From: Mesoflavibacter sp037029465
Lineage (GTDB): Bacteria > Bacteroidota > Bacteroidia > Flavobacteriales > Flavobacteriaceae
Assembly (NCBI RefSeq): GCF_037029465.1
Contig: NZ_JAYMEM010000005.1
Location: 62,001-126,000 of the forward strand
DNA: 64,000 nt
Direction: 5' to 3'
A program made the translations under genes and the position numbers. Below the pieces are notes generated by a model that had not been told where the DNA came from, did not search any database, and saw nothing but the letters and a program-made list of their open reading frames with translations. The number at the start of each line of letters is the position of its first letter. Position 1 is the first letter of the stretch. This document shows, piece by piece, positions 63,286-64,000 of the stretch.

Positions 63286-63850
63286 TTAAAAAAGTTTTAA
63301 TTAAATAATAAATGTCATTTTTAAAACTAAGCTCTTTTACATACTTAATATTTAACTCAACCTTTTTGGGCCAGATTACTTCTTTATTATATGCTTCAGT
63401 ATCTTTTTGATGTTGTAGCAGGTACTCTTCATTTTTAAATAGGATTGATGCTGGTCCAGTAACACCGGGCTTAACTGTTAATACAATAGCTGCTTCTCCT
63501 TCTAAATTATCTGCAAAACCAGTTATATCTGGTCTTGGACCAACAAAACTCATTTCTCCTTTTAAGATATTTATTATTTGAGGTGTTTCATCTAATTTAG
63601 ATTTTCTTAAAAGTTTTCCAAACCAGGATACTGTATTGTTTTTCCTATACGTTTTAATCTTGTAGATTATAAATTTTTCTTTCTTGTAGCCTATTCTTTC
63701 TTGAAAAAAAACTCCAAACGAAGTAGTATCTATACTTGCTAAAATAATTAGGATTAAAAGAAGCCACCAGAGAAATAGTAAAAACATTAAAGCAACTAAA
63801 AAATCTAATATAGACTTTATTTTTATATAATTTTTTTTGCTGCTTTTCAT
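63275..63850 (-). CDS. monotopic sugar-1-phosphate transferase (PglC-like)
   Basis: 191 aa, the length of PglC. A single N-terminal membrane segment (about 12-36), then FFQERIGYK, KLDETPQIINILKGEMSFVGPRPD (catalytic Asp-Glu) and LTVKPGVTGPAS. Family members load diNAc-bacillosamine or a similar sugar phosphate onto undecaprenyl phosphate. With the dehydratase and aminotransferase it makes up a three-gene block; the gene start is 13 bases from the end of the next gene. Confidence 0.9.
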   Translation of the reverse strand: MKSSKKNYIKIKSILDFLVALMFLLFLWWLLLILIILASIDTTSFGVFFQERIGYKKEKFIIYKIKTYRKNNTVSWFGKLLRKSKLDETPQIINILKGEMSFVGPRPDITGFADNLEGEAAIVLTVKPGVTGPASILFKNEEYLLQHQKDTEAYNKEVIWPKKVELNIKYVKELSFKNDIYYLIKTFLNER

Positions 63851-63863
63851 TTCGTATTAAAAT

Positions 63864-64000
63864 CTAATATGCCTTTTCCTCTCCTCTTATAGCATTTAAT
63901 GTAGTTTTAATAATAATTTTTAGATCTAAAATAAAAGACCAATTTTCTATGTAGAATATATCTAACCTAACTCTATTAACAATATCTTGGTGTTTTTCAA
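63864..64000 (-). CDS. polyprenyl glycosylphosphotransferase, C-terminal fragment cut by window edge
   Basis: The 45 codons up to the TAG at 63866-63864 read QDIVNRVRLDIFYIENWS, then LDLKIIIKTTLNAI and end EEKAY. This is the same C-terminus as the protein at 57269 (DIINRVKYDNFYIENWS, LDLKIIFQTTINIF, GQKQAY), so a second WcaJ-type transferase continues past the right edge. The start is outside the window. Confidence 0.85.
   Translation of the reverse strand, partial: EKHQDIVNRVRLDIFYIENWSFILDLKIIIKTTLNAIRGEEKAY

Noticed and set aside
1..64000. CRISPR array, restriction-modification, toxin-antitoxin or phage genes
   Set aside because: No evenly spaced repeats, methylase or integrase motifs were seen anywhere; the lone GIY-YIG gene has no partner methylase.

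Overview
The window comes from an AT-rich member of the Bacteroidota, almost certainly a marine-type Flavobacteriaceae. The evidence is a gliding lipoprotein (GldH), a type IX secretion lipoprotein (PorW/SprE), a secreted metalloprotease with a type IX C-terminal sorting tail, many short Cys lipoproteins, flavobacterial promoters of the form TTG-N17-20-TAnnTTTG, and conserved flavobacterial neighbourhoods (DUF4292/EnvC, DUF6427/DUF6341/purD, an atp operon without beta and epsilon). No rRNA, tRNA, CRISPR array, phage or classical IS transposase was seen.

Layout. 1-4 kb (+): 3' end of a CNNM/CBS membrane protein, an alkyltransferase gene (ogt type) carrying an in-frame palindromic repeat, a serine hydrolase, a secreted protein and a 3'-5' exonuclease. 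4-9 kb: M43 metalloprotease (-) and a fused double ABC ATPase (+). 9-18.4 kb (-): CoA transferase subunits, PBP1a-gldH-ricT, then ferredoxin-trhP-trhO, which looks like a tRNA wobble-uridine hydroxylation unit, and two lipoprotein genes, one of only 30 codons, each followed by a nearly identical terminator. 18.5-26.8 kb: recA, an ECF sigma factor with a possible trans-envelope anti-sigma/beta-barrel fusion, plsC, trpS, dprA, an HU-SPOR membrane protein and a thioesterase. 26.8-35.2 kb (-): envelope cluster (EnvC, DUF4292, TPR, nucleotidyltransferase, dut, flippase) interrupted by a GIY-YIG nuclease gene set among short palindromes, plus a tandem lipoprotein pair. 35.3-44 kb (-): atpGAHFEB, two small AtpI/AtpZ-like membrane proteins, bactofilin and PorW. 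44-48.7 kb (-): an ABC exporter, three related membrane proteins (one frameshifted) and a PadR regulator. 48.8-55 kb: PaaE-like reductase, GT9, DUF4254, upp, DUF6427, DUF6341, purD. 55.2 kb to the end: surface-glycan locus with CapK-like enzyme, GT2, initiating sugar transferases, UDP-glucose to UDP-xylose enzymes, and an AT-richer block resembling the UDP-bacillosamine route; a further sugar transferase runs off the right edge.

The most unusual signal is a family of 20-nt hairpins (8-bp stem, GAAA loop) found five times, plus one decayed copy. Three of these six lie directly at a stop codon (dut, GIY-YIG, nucleotidyltransferase), two bracket the GIY-YIG gene in the same orientation, and one lies in frame inside ogt. 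This suggests a nuclease-associated mobile palindrome. Other points are a perfect terminator-like hairpin between atpE and atpF, the PadR/three-paralog/ABC operon with its one-base frameshift, and the putative trans-envelope anti-sigma protein.

All calls come from reading the sequence and from remembered family features; no database search was run.
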